Assembly (NCBI RefSeq): GCF_030272615.1
Contig: NC_081411.1
Coordinates: 152,263,971-152,323,970 of the forward strand
Length of the DNA stretch: 60,000 bases
Direction: 5' to 3'
From: Cryptomeria japonica
Lineage: Eukaryota; Streptophyta; Pinopsida; Cupressales; Cupressaceae
A program made the translations under genes and the position numbers. This document shows, in pieces, positions 36,563 to 48,533 of this stretch. Below the pieces are notes generated by a model. It was not told the origin of the DNA, did not search any database, and saw nothing but the letters and a program-made list of their open reading frames with translations. Each line of letters starts with the position of its first letter. Position 1 is the first letter of the stretch.

Positions 36563-38483
36563 TCCCGCAATACGAGAATGATTTTATCTAAAAGCCACAT
36601 AAGAATTGCTTCAAAACATAAGAGAACCTGATGCTTGCTTGAAGGAAATTGCTTTGCAACTGAACCGCTTGCTCTGTTTCAGAAAAGGATAACTCTACGT
36701 CTTCTCTTCTGCAAAAATCTTTTAAAAGATATCCTTACTTGGTTGTTAGGAAATCAAATGCTTGTACTCTGGGCCTTAACTATAACATTGATTCCGCATG
36801 CTTCGGCCGTCCCTTCAAAATCGAATTCATACGAGAATTCATATTTTAGCTCCAACGGGTCGCAACCTTCCTGCAAGTGTCTAATTGTTAATTTCATTTT
36901 GACAGCTTTGTCTTTAGTCTAGGTCCCGTTATTCTATTGGCTACATAATACCATGTGACATCCGACCATTGGCTTAGAAAATCCCTTCGCATTCCATTTT
37001 CATACTGGCCGAATGCCTCCCTTTATACTGTGACGGGCCCACATTTTTCCCTTTTGGCCATGTCATCATCATGACACGTGGACGGCCCTCGTTAACTCTC
37101 GCTATTTTGCGGGATTAAAGGGGAAGCATTTTACCCTTGCGAAATAGCGCGAGCCGTTGGATCATCCTTCAAGTTGATCACTAATTAATCCTTTGAAAAG
37201 GTTCTCAGGAATGGTGGGCCCGCTGAGTCGTCACTAACACCTGGCACCTAGTCACCTGTTGCATTGATTTGTCACTCTGTCACTTGCCAGAAGAAAAACC
37301 ATGGGGGCCTCACTTTCGTTTCAACAGGTCTATCTCCCACGTCATCATCAAGACACGTGGATGGCTGACACTCATTCTCGCTATTTTGCGGGCTTAAAGG
37401 GTGAGCACTTTACCCTTGCGAAATAGCGCCGACCGTCAGATCATCTCTGCAGTCGATCGGTATTTAACCCTTCGAAAAGGCTCTCAGAAATGGTGGGCCC
37501 ATGGACATGTCACAGACATATGGTGCCTTGTCACTTTCGGAGCTGACTTGTCAATTTCACATTTGTCAAGCAGGAACCATAGGGACCCACAATTTCCTTT
37601 TAGACCGCGTGTCATCAACACACGTGGACGGTCCTTGTTCATTTTCACTATTTCGCGGCCTTAAGAAGTGATCACTTTACCCTTGCGAAATAGCGTGGGC
37701 CGTTAGATCATATTTCAAATTGATCAACATTTAAACCCTTTGAAAAGGTTTTCAGAAGAGGTGGACCCGCGGACACATAATGGACACCTGGCGCCTTGTC
37801 ACTTTCGGATCTGACTTGTCATTCTATCATTTGCTGGAAGGAGCCACGGGGTCTCAATAAATTGTTAAGAGCTATCCCTGCCAGGTCATCTCCACCTGCG
37901 ACCCGACTCATCTTTGGGGCCCACTTTTGAACCTTTAATCCTGACCTGCTGACTGTGGTGACTTGCGCCACGTGCTACCTTTTAATACGCCAGAAGAAAA
38001 CCACGGGGGCCCCACTTTCTTTGACAGCCACATCCTTTACTTCCTCTATCATGACACATGGACGGCTGACATTCATTCTCACTATTTCACGGCCTTAAAG
38101 GGGAAGCATTTTACCCTTGCAAAATAGCACCAACCGTCGGATCCTTTCTCAAGTTGATCGACGTTTACTGGGCCCGACACTTTAGAACGAAATAATACAA
38201 GGCAAAAAAATTTCAAATAATCAACGTAACCGCCTAGGTTAATAACAAGGGGGGACACTTCCTACGACCCCACGACCCATGACCTAAGTGAAATAAAGTA
38301 ACGGCAAAATAGAAACCAGAGGGTTTAAAATAAAAAGATAAGGTCTAAAACTTAAAAAACCCTTAAACCCTCTAGGTTTAGAATAAAGCTGAAGCACTTG
38401 GGACTACACCCTATTTGAAAATTTTCAAGGTACCACAGCCAATTATGGGGAAAGAAGAACCCAATTTTAAAACAGTGATAACA
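36563..38483 (-). promoter_or_regulatory. Upstream region of the orphan unit
   Basis: No ORF of interest. Contains the 270-bp tandem repeats at 37040-38170 and four CACGTG boxes. Base composition is richer in G+C and CpG than the surroundings. Confidence 0.5.
37040..38170. repeat. Tandem repeat, unit about 270 bp, with hairpin and G-box per unit
   Basis: Four units contain inverted-repeat arms: 37100-37110/37139-37149, 37379-37389/37418-37428, 37646-37656/37685-37695 and 38080-38090/38119-38129 (core CGCTATTTYGC/GCGAAATAGCG). Each is preceded by ACACGTGGA or a decayed form (CACGTG at 37075, 37354 and 37621; CACATG near 38055), with another CACGTG at 37969. Arm spacing is constant at 28 bases. 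Confidence 0.8.
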
Positions 38484-38488
38484 CATCT
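38484..38488. repeat. Target-site duplication CATCT, right
   Basis: Matches 32078-32082. Confidence 0.88.
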
Positions 38489-40638
38489 CCAGTTCTAATT
38501 CTGATTTGATGATAACCAAACTTCAAGTCCACCTTGGTAAAGTAGCTGGAACCACCTAGATTGTCCAATAGGTCCTCAATCCTTGGCATGGGAAACTGGT
38601 ACCTTATAGTAATCTTGTTGATTGCTCTAGATTCCATGCACATTCTCCATTTCCCTCCCTTTTTAGGCACTAACATAGTAGGAACAACACATGGACTCAA
38701 ACTCTTCTTGATAAACCCTTTGTCCAAGAGTTCTTGCACTTGTTTGGCGATCTCTTCATTTTGACTAGGTGTCATTTTATAGGTGGCTTTGTTTGGCAGC
38801 TTGGCCCCTAGTATTAAGTCTATTCGATGATTCACATCTCTCATTGGAGGCAAAGAATAAAGCATGTCATCCCCTATCACCTCTGCATATTTTTTGAGTA
38901 GTCTGTGTACCTCTTGAGGCACTTCACTCATTGGATGCCTTAGCTTCATCTCTAGGCTTCAATACTATAGCATGGCCTTGATGACCTTCTTGTTTCAACA
39001 CTTTGAGAAACTCTTTACCTCTCATCAGCATCACACTTGAGCCTATTTTCTTTTCTTCCTTTGGATTAGGTAGTGGATCCATTTGGTACTTCTTCCCATT
39101 CTTAGTGAGAAGATAGTTGTTCTTTTCTCCATCATAAGTAGCTCTCACATCATATTGCCATGGATGGCCCAACAATAAATGACAAGCATCCATAGGAATT
39201 ATGTCACATAGTAATTCATCCTTATACTCACCAATTTTAAAATCCACCCATGCTTGTTCATCAACCAGGACATGTTGACCCCGGTTGAGCCATGATACCT
39301 TGTAAGGAGTGAGATGAGGTAATCTTTTCAGTTTGAGTTTGTCCACTATTTCAATAGAGACAATATTCTCAGTGGAACTTGAATCTACAATCACCTTACA
39401 AATCTTCCCATGTGACCTACAAGTGGTCCTAAACAAACTTTTCCTCTGTGGTGGCTCTTGAGCTTGGGGTATCTTGAGCATTGTTCTCCTCATCATCAAG
39501 TTTTCTCCATCTATCACTAGCAATGCCTTGCTGATTGAACAAGTTACACTTTGAGTATCCTCCTCTTACAACAATTGAGTTCTTCTTTCCCCCATGTATG
39601 AGCTTGTTGAGCTTGAGGCTTTTCTCGAGCACTTACTCATTGTATGCCCAGCTTGATTGCAATGATAACACATACCGGTGAAGATTGTGTTTCCCCAACC
39701 TGAGTTTCCAAACCTACCCCTAAAATTGCTCCTTCCTCTATAGGTCCTATAAATGCTCCTCTCTGAGAGTCCCCACTGCCTTCTTAGCCTTGTTTCTCTT
39801 CATTTCTTGGTGATTGCTGCCCTCTACCAAAAATTCCTCTACCTCTGAAATTCTTACCTCCCCTATATTTCTTATTTTGTTAACCCCTCCTTTGGATATT
39901 CTCTTCTACCCTTAGGGCCAACTGAAAACACTTATGGACCATGTCTATTGTAAGGATACTTATCTCATCTTGTATATTTTGTCTAAGGCCATTCATGTAC
40001 CTGGCCAACTTCTCCACTTCATTCTCATGCTTCCTAGCCCTCAAACTGAGTTTGTGGAATTACTCAATGTATGCATTGACATCTAACTCCCTTTTTTTCC
40101 TATTTTTCAATCTCTTATGGATTTGAACCTCATAATACCATGGAAGGAATTGTGCCTTAAGTGTGATCTTCATATGCTCCCATGAGGTCATCTTCTTCTT
40201 GCCTTCTTGTATCCTTTCTTCTTGCATCATATTCCACCAAACTAATGTTGATCCTCTAAATCTTGATTTGGGCACATTTACTCTTTTCTCTTCTGCTACC
40301 TCTTTGTAATCAAAATGATTATTGAGAGCCTCTATCCAATCTAGCAACTCTTCTCCATTGACGTTTCCTCCATAGGTGAGTAATCCATCCAAGTTGTCTT
40401 TGGAAATGGATTTGACTGCATCCAAGAATAGTTTTTGGTCTTGAGGCATGGCTACTACTATTGGTTCCTCTCCATCTTCCACTTCTTCACCTGTCTCATC
40501 ACCCCATGTTGTATTAACCTTCCCCTTCTCCTTCTTAACCTCTCTAGTTCCTCTGCTTCCTTCTGCATCCATCAATCCTTCTATCATCTCTGCCACCAAC
40601 TGTCAGATGGCTTCTGGAGTTATTTCCTTTGGAGGCAT
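38484..40638 (-). pseudogene. Gag, protease and RT N-terminal half of the chromovirus-type element
   Basis: Gag starts at ATG 40638 (a TGA stands for Trp at codon 12) and has the core GEELLDWIEALNNHFDY, WWNMMQEER and AQFLPWYYE. The zinc knuckle CYHCNQAGHTMSKC lies at about 39632-39673. Protease (38924-39430) has VIVDSSSTENIVS, D-S-S where D-S-G is usual, and CHLLLGHPWQYD. RT begins at about 38900 with DKGFIKKSLSPCVVPTMLVPKKGG and MCMESRAINKITIRYQFPMPRIEDLL and runs to YHQIRIRTGD, where the nested unit cuts it. Confidence 0.85.
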
Positions 40639-40691
40639 TGAACTTGCTTTTGATTCTTCACAATCTGACATACACCGAATCTTTCAAAGAA

Positions 40692-40705
40692 TGGCTCTGA
40701 TACCA
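40692..40705 (-). other. Primer-binding site for initiator-Met tRNA
   Basis: Minus strand TGGTATCAGAGCCA matches the classical plant initiator-Met tRNA primer site and lies three bases inside the 5' LTR. Confidence 0.9.
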
Positions 40706-40708
40706 CTC

Positions 40709-42332
40709 TGATGCAGAGAGTCTTGGAGCTTGCTTCAATACACCTTCTTAAGTGACTTGTCCTACTCAACCCTTCAACTACTCAAGTCCATCCATTGGCA
40801 CTTAGTAGGGGTTATGCTAACAAGACCTCCAAGGCCTGAACCTCTTAGGCTTGCCTCCTAGGTATATCCAATGGTTTTTGGACAATCAACTCCATCTCTT
40901 GAGGTTGCCACCTCAATCACACACACTCCACTCCATGGCTCCAACCATGACTGCAAGGATCTCAACACACTACCACTTCCAATGGGTTCCCAATTCTTCT
41001 ACCAAGTGTCTTTAAATAATTTTGAGTCTGCTAGGTCATCAAACCCATCTCTTGGGCTTGCTACTCTTTCTAGGTCTCTACCGGTTCAAAATAGGCCTAA
41101 TTGCATTAGCCCTCCCTTGGTGGTTTTAGGGTCTTAGTTTGTAAAATTCCTAAAAAAGGCTATAAATAAATCATGGATTCAAGTACCCTTTTGGAATTTA
41201 TAGACAATACTATAAAATTACATCTGGGTTATCCATACAAGTGGGGTTTCCAATGCTACACTATTTTGAAGGGTTTAGGCCTCATCGGGTGACTTGGCAA
41301 GATGGATCTAAAACTCTTCACCAGTCAAGACTCCTACTCAAAAAAATTTGGTAATCTTCAAGGGCACTCAGAGGACTTTCCATTCATGTATCACTTGTTC
41401 TTGCACCGATCCCCATGTGCTCATAAATCACTCTTTTCTTGCTGTCCTAACTCACCTACTCCCAACGGTGAGCCTAGGGATTCATTGTTTCTCCTCCTCA
41501 AGGACCTGCAAAACCACAAATCCTATCCTAAAGCTATGTAAAAACCCTAACCCAATATTCTTAATGATTTCAACAGGTTCCATCAAAGAATGCCTAAGTT
41601 AGAGCCATTTTCTTTCTCTTAAACCCTACTTGCAAGGGTTTTGCACCTAGTTGCAAAGAATGGAGGGAATCTCTGCAACCTAGATCAATAAATCCTAAAA
41701 TTAAAACTTAATAAAGACAAATAAAATTAACACTCATGAACATCAATGATTTTACACCATCTAGTCCGTACTGGACCGTACAAGCAATGAAAACAAGTGA
41801 AAAATTGTCAAAAACTGGTGAAAACTAGTTTGCTTCACAATCCAAAAACTTGCTCTTGCATTTCCAGTCCTCCAACCCATAAAATGGAGTGAATTTTAGC
41901 TTTTATACTCTTTTTTCATCTGGTTCAACCAGCTTTAAATGCCTTGAACCAAAAATGCAACTTTTGCAAGAAATTGCAAAATGTTGCTCAACAACTTTTT
42001 ACATCTTTTGGCTCCTAGATGCAATTTTGCATTCTAATTCATTTTAAGATTCTTGAAGGTCCTCAAACACCCTAGAGGAACTAAACACAACACGATTGAC
42101 CCCTAGTACATGAATACATTCATCTGGAGTGCTTTACCTATGAACTACCTAAGCATCTCACTTCCAGGTTGTTAGCATCCTAAACACAATTGACTCAAAC
42201 CAAAACTTGGACACCTCAACGATGACTCTACTGAGTCCTAAATGGTTGGTCCATTATTACATCACAAAGATAACTCACAAACTTTAAAGAAAACAAAAAT
42301 TTCAAACTTGGAGTGTTAGGTGCCCTGCACCA
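40709..42332 (-). repeat. 5' LTR of the chromovirus-type element
   Basis: Plus-strand start TGATGCAGAGAG, end CCCTGCACCA. Partner of 28055-29645. Confidence 0.92.
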
Positions 42333-42337
42333 CCCTT
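42333..42337. repeat. Target-site duplication CCCTT, right
   Basis: Matches 28050-28054. Confidence 0.88.
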
Positions 42338-43640
42338 GTTTCTCATTGAGCCACATGTCATGATTGTGTGCTCACATATCCATTTGGCCTTGCCTATATA
42401 TGCAGGCCTGTATTCATTGTATTGATTAATCTAGTTGATCGTTTGTATATTGATGACAATACAGTTTATTCTTGTCATACTATTGGCTCTCTTTTATACT
42501 TTTCATTGTGCCCTTGATGATATTTGCAAAAAAAAAATTCGAAGATATTGTCTATGTTTCCTTCTTCTTTTAGGCCAAACAAGAGAAATTGAATTGTCAT
42601 GAAGAAGATTAGACAAAACATTATCTTTTTTTAATGTTATATTGGAATGAGAAAATGTATATTCACTAGACAATGGAGTCCTAAGTAGATGTTGACAAAG
42701 GAAGAGGTTGGAAATCTTTCTTTTCATTAGAAAAGTATGATTTCTCATGACTTGCAAGAATTTGTTGGACACATCCTAAAAATTGTCCATTGTATCCATG
42801 TGTAGGATTAAGACAGGGTTTACTCTTAGGTGGAATTAGATTGAAGTTTAAAGAGGCCTAATCAATATCTAGACATGTGTTAGGATAAAAATTTTGAGTA
42901 TCAAATTCAGGCATCTTAGATTTTCTACAAAAAGATGGTGTGAAATATAATGACCCCCAATCATCCTCCAAGAGTTCTTCTTTAGGAACATCTTTAGTAG
43001 GAAATTGCATATTTGTCTTAATTGGAGAAAGGATTTTAGGAACTCAAAATTATATTGTGCTTCAATTTGTATGTTCTTGTTAGCTTCTAAAGTAAACACT
43101 TCATTATTATGTGTAAGGTATCTCATGATAATCGAATTAATGATTCATTCCACCCTTAGGATTTTCAACAACATGAATGTTATTTATTTTGTATTGATTA
43201 GGTTCTTCATCTTAAGGAGATAGAGCATTGGAAACATATCCTCTTGCTCTAAACTATCTTCATGACAAACCTTAGGAAAGGGACAATAATGTCTTATTGA
43301 TGCTTCATCTCTAGGGCGAAGGTTGTTGAAATGAATAAAAGGTGCGGTAGTGTTGTAGAGTAGAAAATTGCATACCCCTTTGCAATTCCACCTACACTTT
43401 TGTAGCCACTTTAGTTTCCATTCCCCTAGCATTTGAGTAGGCTCATTTCAGCCCTTGCATTAGCCTTTTCCCTCTTAGGATGCTCTGGACACCTTTTTAG
43501 TAGCTATCTTTCAACTTCAATTTTGCATTAGTCATGTGTTTCTCTTGTTGCTTTTCATTTTTAAGCATGATTCATTTGGACACTAGCATTCTTCCTACGA
43601 CATCTTAATATTCAAATGCCAATTCTACATATTTTGACAC
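42338..43640. other. Gene-free repeat DNA
   Basis: AT-rich sequence continuing the DNA left of 28050. Small open stretches on the minus strand (42869-43126, 43184-43432) have no recognisable motif. Confidence 0.35.
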
Positions 43641-44514
43641 TTGTCACCTACCTTGGTCGGTGGGAATAGCTCAGTAGCCCTCTTTTTCCTTCCTCTTCTC
43701 TTTTAAATCTATCTTTTCTCTCCATTCAAGCTCTCTCTTAATTCTCCAAGATTGTTCTTCAAGCAATCTCTCTTGTTCTTTGGGCTCTCACATCTTTATA
43801 TTGCTCTCTCTCTCACTTGCTATAGCAATCTCTAGTTTTCTACAACATTCTCAAGCTCTCACAATACTCTTTGTATCATTCTTGGCTTTCTCAAGTCTTG
43901 CTAGTAATATCTTTCTATCTCTCTTACATCTTTGAGAATCTTGGGATTTATCAAATCCCCTATCTATTTGATCATTTTATCATTATAGCTATGTATGTTT
44001 TGATCTATCTATCTATATGGCTACTATGGAGGTGGAAACTCCAAAATAGGGACTTGACTGAGGAAAGTCTCCAAATAGCCACAAACATTTTCCCTCTTAT
44101 GTATGTGTGTAGGTTTCTTGAAGGCATTCAACCACATGAAGGTTTGTTGTGTATATTTGTTATTCATTTCTTCTTTCCAAATCTTTATTATACTTCTTTG
44201 TATATCTACTATATAGTATTTATTGGTATATTTTTTATTCTAGGTTTCATAGGTCATCTAAAACATAGAGTTGGGTTTTCTCTATTTTCTAAGTTTTATG
44301 TTCACGGTTGTATGAGACTGTGGCACACCGTGCAGATGTCTACGCACTACACTGGTGTCCTTGATCGAGACACTTAGATTCAAATTGAAAAATCCCTATC
44401 ATCTGCTCTTACCATTTTTATAATTAGATATCTTCACCAGTTTCACTAGTTGGAGATATATGAATGTCAAGGGAACATAGTTATTCCCTTTGTAGGGTAA
44501 CTTTTGCACCATTA
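43640..44514 (+). repeat. LTR fragment of a Tat-type family
   Basis: Sequence ending in CACCATTACA directly before a primer-site-like TTTTGGTGAACCCGATATG. The same junction type (CTTTACA then TTTTGGTGAACC) occurs at 49720-49738. A GACTTGACTGAGGAAAGTC then TGTGTGTAGGTTTC stretch parallels the LTR at 48534-49726. The left end is not defined. Confidence 0.5.
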
Positions 44515-45801
44515 CATTTTGGTGAACCCGATATGAACACTTCTTCTACATTACTTTTTAATCATTCTTTATCATTTTTTCAGTCATTCAATATCCCCCC
44601 TAAAAAAAGGACAATTTCTAATCTTTTCCCTTCTTCCAAAAAAAAAATTGGGGCACTACCCCAAACCCCATTCCATGCTACCAATTTGTAAATGATATGT
44701 TTGCCTTCGACCGACTCATTTTTGCATTGCTTCTTTAAATTACTTAACTATTTTCAAAATTCATTTATTATCTTATTTTATTGGTTCTATTTCTAATTTT
44801 ATTCACAATACTAATGATGTTCCTTTTCATGCATGTGATGGTGACTTGGATTTACCTATGTCACTCTATGTCTTTGATCCCTCTTGTAAAAATTATTTTG
44901 TCTCAGAATATATTTGTTGCAAGAGGATGAAATCATTCATACCTTTCTTAATGTTACTCTACCACCTCTTCATTCCAATGCACTCTCTTCTAGAGCCAAT
45001 GCATTAGTGACTGATGAATCTCATCTCACATCTAATCTACCATAGGTCGATGTTAATAAAGTTCCTTCAACTAATTCTTCTACAAATTGTATTGAGTCTA
45101 TAAATGTTATTGTTGTCTCTATTGCCCCTAGCAGACCTAAGAAACCAATAATTTGTGTGATTACAACTAGTCCTTCTCCAAAGAAGGTAATTTCTATTCA
45201 TGGTGTTCCTTTTAAAAGTGACTCACTAGAGCTTTTTATGAGATACAAACAGTCTAAGCCTCCTAATAGAATGGTAGCCTACACTTATAGAACTCATAGA
45301 AATAGGAAAAATATTGATCACTCTAATACTTATTTACCACCTTCTCAACCAGATCTTCCTCAAGCACCTAAGCCTTCAGTTAAGCAACCTAGTGATTATG
45401 ATCTTATTGAGCAACTTCGTGTTACTCCTGCTAAAATATCACTTTGGAGATTTGCTTCAAATTGCTCCATTTTATCAAGGTATGCTTCAAGAAGCTCTTC
45501 AAAATATCTTATTGCCTTCCTCTACCAAGACTTCAGATGTAAATGCATTGATGGATCATATTCATACAGATTCAATGAATATTACATTCTATCCATATGA
45601 ACTCCCACCTCCAGAAGAAATAAATCAAGCATATCCATTAATGATAATCATTTATGTTAACGGTGTAGGAATTAGACAGACTCTCATTGATACTGGCTCA
45701 GCACTCAATGTTTTTAGTCTAGACCTATTGCCCAAAATAAAAGTGGATTCAAAGTCTCTTACTACATATTTTATGTTCATCCATGGTTTTGTTTATACTA
45801 G
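44515..45801 (+). pseudogene. Gag-protease fragment of a Tat-type element
   Basis: After the primer site most of gag is missing. From 45157 the frame reaches YDLIEQLRVTPAKISL, the conserved motif before Tat proteases, then shifts frame near 45430 and continues to 45801. The protease site LIDTGSALNV is intact (D-T-G codons at 45689-45697), unlike the other proteases in this window. An LTR fragment of a related family begins at 45802. Confidence 0.7.
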
Positions 45802-46750
45802 TGTAGTGTCTTAAAAATGTGACCCTAGCAATTTTAACCATATTTGAGGTCCTCACCTTGGATACAACATCTTCCTTCACAACTGAGACTTATCTCTACA
45901 TTTTCACCTTGAACCTCTCCTTGTTTAAGCCTTGAGTTGGCCTCAAGACCTTGTCTGGACCCCAAGATAGGGCAGGACAGGGATGTTGCGCCCATGTCCC
46001 CCCCTCTTAAGGTGGCCCCAAGATAGGTCCCACAGGTCCTATCTGTATTTTAGGATTCCAAACTTCTCCAATATCGGCCTTTGGTGAGATGAATTAATTC
46101 TCTGAGGCATGTATAAAAGGTATTTAGTCCTCTCATTTGCATAAGAGAAAATAGACATGAAATACATGATAGGCGAAATTCAAGCAAAAGGTCTTCATCA
46201 AGCATTCAAGTCTTCAAGCATCCATCAAGTCTTCTTCCTCATGTGTCTTCTTCATTCATCCATTGGAGAAACATTACAATATTCATTTGCAAGCATGTGT
46301 GCGTGTGTTAGGGTTTTGTCATGTTACATGTCATTTCATGCAACACTTGTGATTACATTCAAGAAGCAAAGCAATCCTCATCAACAAATTGCAGATCTAC
46401 AAGGTATACATTTCTATTATTTATATAATTTAAGCATTTGCAATTACTTTCTTTCAAGGTTGATTCCTCAACTGAGGTTTGACTGAGGCAAACCCTATCT
46501 ATAACCCTTCTTCCCTTCTTTTTTGTGTGCAGGTTGCAGGTGCACAACTACAATTGCAAGTTTGGGCTTCATTTGCAAAGACAGAAAAACCCTTTTCGTT
46601 TCATGGATTTTTCGGAGGACCGTATACACTTTCACCACGGTCCCAATGACTTTTCTCCAGATTTGTAGGGCAGATCCGTATGAGTCTAAATCAGAGATTA
46701 CTTTAGCGGTGAATATTTGCCATTGGCTAATTTTTCACATCAGTGACCTA
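45802..46750 (+). repeat. Diverged LTR fragment related to the 48.5/55.1 kb LTRs
   Basis: Starts TGTAGTGTCTTAAAA, like TGTAGCGTCCTAAAA at 48534 and 55116. It shares the AGGTTGCAGGTGCACAACT region and the GGACCGT hairpin (46617-46643). The 3' end is unclear. Confidence 0.65.
46617..46643 (+). other. Hairpin with GTATAC loop palindrome (LTR motif copy 1)
   Basis: GGACCGT...ACGGTCC, 7-bp perfect stem; the GTATAC palindrome overlaps the end of the 5' arm and runs into the loop. Homologous to the four copies with GTGCAC. Confidence 0.7.
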
Positions 46751-46755
46751 GGAAA

Positions 46756-47163
46756 TGGTGAATATTCTGTACCGACTAGGGGTGGCCATTTCACCAGAAC
46801 ATTATCAATTTCTGTCAAATTCATGGCCTGATCGTAATATGTTTTATGTAATTAAATGTTTCTATGCGAGGATTTCGCCAATACAATATATGATGGACAC
46901 ATAGTAAACTTTTTTTTTTTGCCTACACTCTCTAAGGTTGCCTTAATAGATGACCATAATTTGCCTATAGGCATATGAAGATTTATTAGCCTAGAGGACC
47001 CAATTCACCAAGCATTTTGTCGACGTGTGTCTCCATTAACTCCAATATTTTCCAATTATTTGGATGAACCATAATCGCCTCAAAAATTGCATAAGTCATG
47101 TTATAGTTAAGCGGGATTCACCAAATATTTCTATACCATATCAAATTTCTATGGAATTCACCA
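46756..47163. promoter_or_regulatory. TTCACCA repeats at the left side of the hAT-like relic
   Basis: TTCACCA at 46790-46796, 47004-47010, 47117-47123 and 47157-47163, and inverted at 46756-46762; another at 58301-58307 on the right side. Subterminal repeats are typical transposase-binding sites of hAT elements, but no terminal inverted repeat was identified. Confidence 0.35.
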
Positions 47164-47548
47164 TATAAGGATTGGTATAAATACATTCAAAGATCATATC
47201 TATGTTTACACAATCTGGTGGGTTCTAGGCTCTAAATTCAAATCAATAGCAAAGTTTCAGACCAAGGAAAATCATTGTTGTTGACTACATTGGTGACTGG
47301 TAGTGATCTAAAGGTGAGAGTCATATTTTTGAAGTGTTATAATATTATTTTGAATTTATCTATATTTGTATGCACTATTAAGTTCGTTCTTATTCAGTGG
47401 GGACCCATCAATGCTAAGTGGTCAGCCGAGAGATTCAGACCTCAGACATCTAGATTGTAGGTCGTAGGGCCAATGAAATATATATTATACTTTATAGTTT
47501 ATTATTACCTCTTCAACAAATTGATATTTTTTTGCAGCCTTTATTCCA

Positions 47549-48533
47549 TTGGAGATGTCAAAAAAGAAGAAGGGTAGGAAACCTGAATGTGGGGAAGGCC
47601 ATGAGAGGCCAACAAAATGCAGAACGTTGTCTTTGTACTTTGGCTTTGGAAAAGATTATGGTGAAAATCAAGAAGGTACATCATCACAAGTACAAGTACA
47701 AAATTCACAACCTACACCGCATGTTGAAGATGGCGGTGAACCTGATATCTCAAATCAGGATGATCTTGAAGAATATTATCTAATAGATACCCAAGTTAGC
47801 CGCAATGATATAATCGACTTGGGTGATAATACCATAGATAATAATGCAAGGAAGGGGAAAAGAAAAGCCAGATCAAAAAAGGATCAACCAAAATCAAAAA
47901 AGGATCGGGAGTGGGATATGTGAGTGAGGAATTTTCAAATTAATTGGTCATCAAAGTATCCATTCATTGAACTAGTGGAGAATCCAATTGACGTTGAGCC
48001 TCCAATAGAATGCAGGTGTAAGATTTGCACTTGGAAACATAACAAGGAAATTAGGTTGCAGCTAAAATTTGACACCATAGAAAAGCATATGGGTGAAGTT
48101 TATGAAAATCAAATGATAGACGGAGTTGAAAAATTAGTGATAAGATGGAAAGAAGGAGGGATTTAAGCATGTGAGGAATGTCAAAGAGAAATATTTTCAT
48201 GAGAAAATACAGACACTGAAGTTAAAGGTTCTATTGAAGCTAGTTTTGGAAAAGCAATGCAAATAGAACAACTAGGAAAAGTTGTTCAGTTAAGTGTTGT
48301 TTTTTATATTTTGAGAAGAGGGTGTGCTATGATAGATTTCCTATCAATTAATGATTTATTACACTTTTTGAAAGTTCCTAACTATCCTAATAGTCACTGG
48401 TCAGTAAACAATGGATGGGAATGGGCAAGTTGTCTTGCTGAGGTTGAAAAATAAGACGTAAAGGAAAAAATAAGAGTCAAAATTTATTGCATTTTCTTTA
48501 GACGAAGTTACGGCAATAGACAATACTTTGTGG
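47549..48533 (+). pseudogene. hAT-like transposase, N-terminal half
   Basis: From ATG 47549: Lys-rich N-terminus, acidic low-complexity region, a second basic stretch (about residues 105-125), then a zinc-finger-like segment with CRCKICTW and FDTIEKHMG (about 48010-48095) and the start of the RNase H-fold core (FSLDEVTAIDN just before 48533). Stops at 47921 and 48164 and a frame change near 48460. Interrupted by an LTR element; continues at 56306. Resembles the ZNF862/hAT-related class of plant transposase-like proteins (inference). Confidence 0.7.
48529..48533. repeat. Target-site duplication TGTGG, left
   Basis: Matches 56301-56305. Confidence 0.9.

Larger units (their letters stand above)
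32083..38483 (-). mobile_element. Orphan 6.4 kb mobile unit with one long unknown ORF and no RT
   Basis: A 5-bp duplication CATCT and TG...CA ends delimit this insertion in the RT of the chromovirus-type element. Its ends form a short imperfect inverted repeat (TGTTGTCCTC on the left; TGTTATCACT read inward from the right). I could not find paired LTRs. It carries one minus-strand ORF of about 1,270 codons (32704-36526), a 1.9 kb upstream region with tandem hairpin/G-box repeats, and 620 bp downstream. No RT, integrase or known transposase is visible. The protein is related to the accessory ORF at 3600-7646. It may be a non-autonomous LTR-type element with decayed LTRs, or a new class. Confidence 0.75.
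28055..42332 (-). mobile_element. Chromovirus-type Ty3/gypsy element, split by a nested insertion
   Basis: LTRs of about 1.6 kb, CCCTT target duplication, initiator-Met tRNA primer site, polypurine tract and minus-strand gag-protease-RT-RNase H-integrase order. Excluding the 6.4 kb nested insertion it is about 7.9 kb. Integrase and RT resemble chromoviruses; no chromodomain could be read after the GPY/F region. Inactive through stops and substitutions. Confidence 0.9.

Noticed and set aside
37040-38170. Regular repeats considered as a CRISPR-like array
   Set aside because: Units are about 270 bp with conserved sequence throughout and no unique spacers; this is plant DNA and an ordinary tandem repeat.
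27806-42490. Possible LTR starting TGTTGGTGTAATT, interrupted by the chromovirus-type element
   Set aside because: A start is visible but I could not find a matching TG...CA end or a target duplication, so it is noted only as repeat DNA.
43660-43690. TAGCTCAGTAG motif like a tRNA A box
   Set aside because: No matching T arm or acceptor stem can be drawn around it; not a tRNA gene.
43871-44377. 168-codon hydrophobic ORF resembling a membrane protein
   Set aside because: It lies in T-rich LTR sequence of a Tat-type fragment; hydrophobicity comes from TTT/ATT/TAT codons and there is no family motif.
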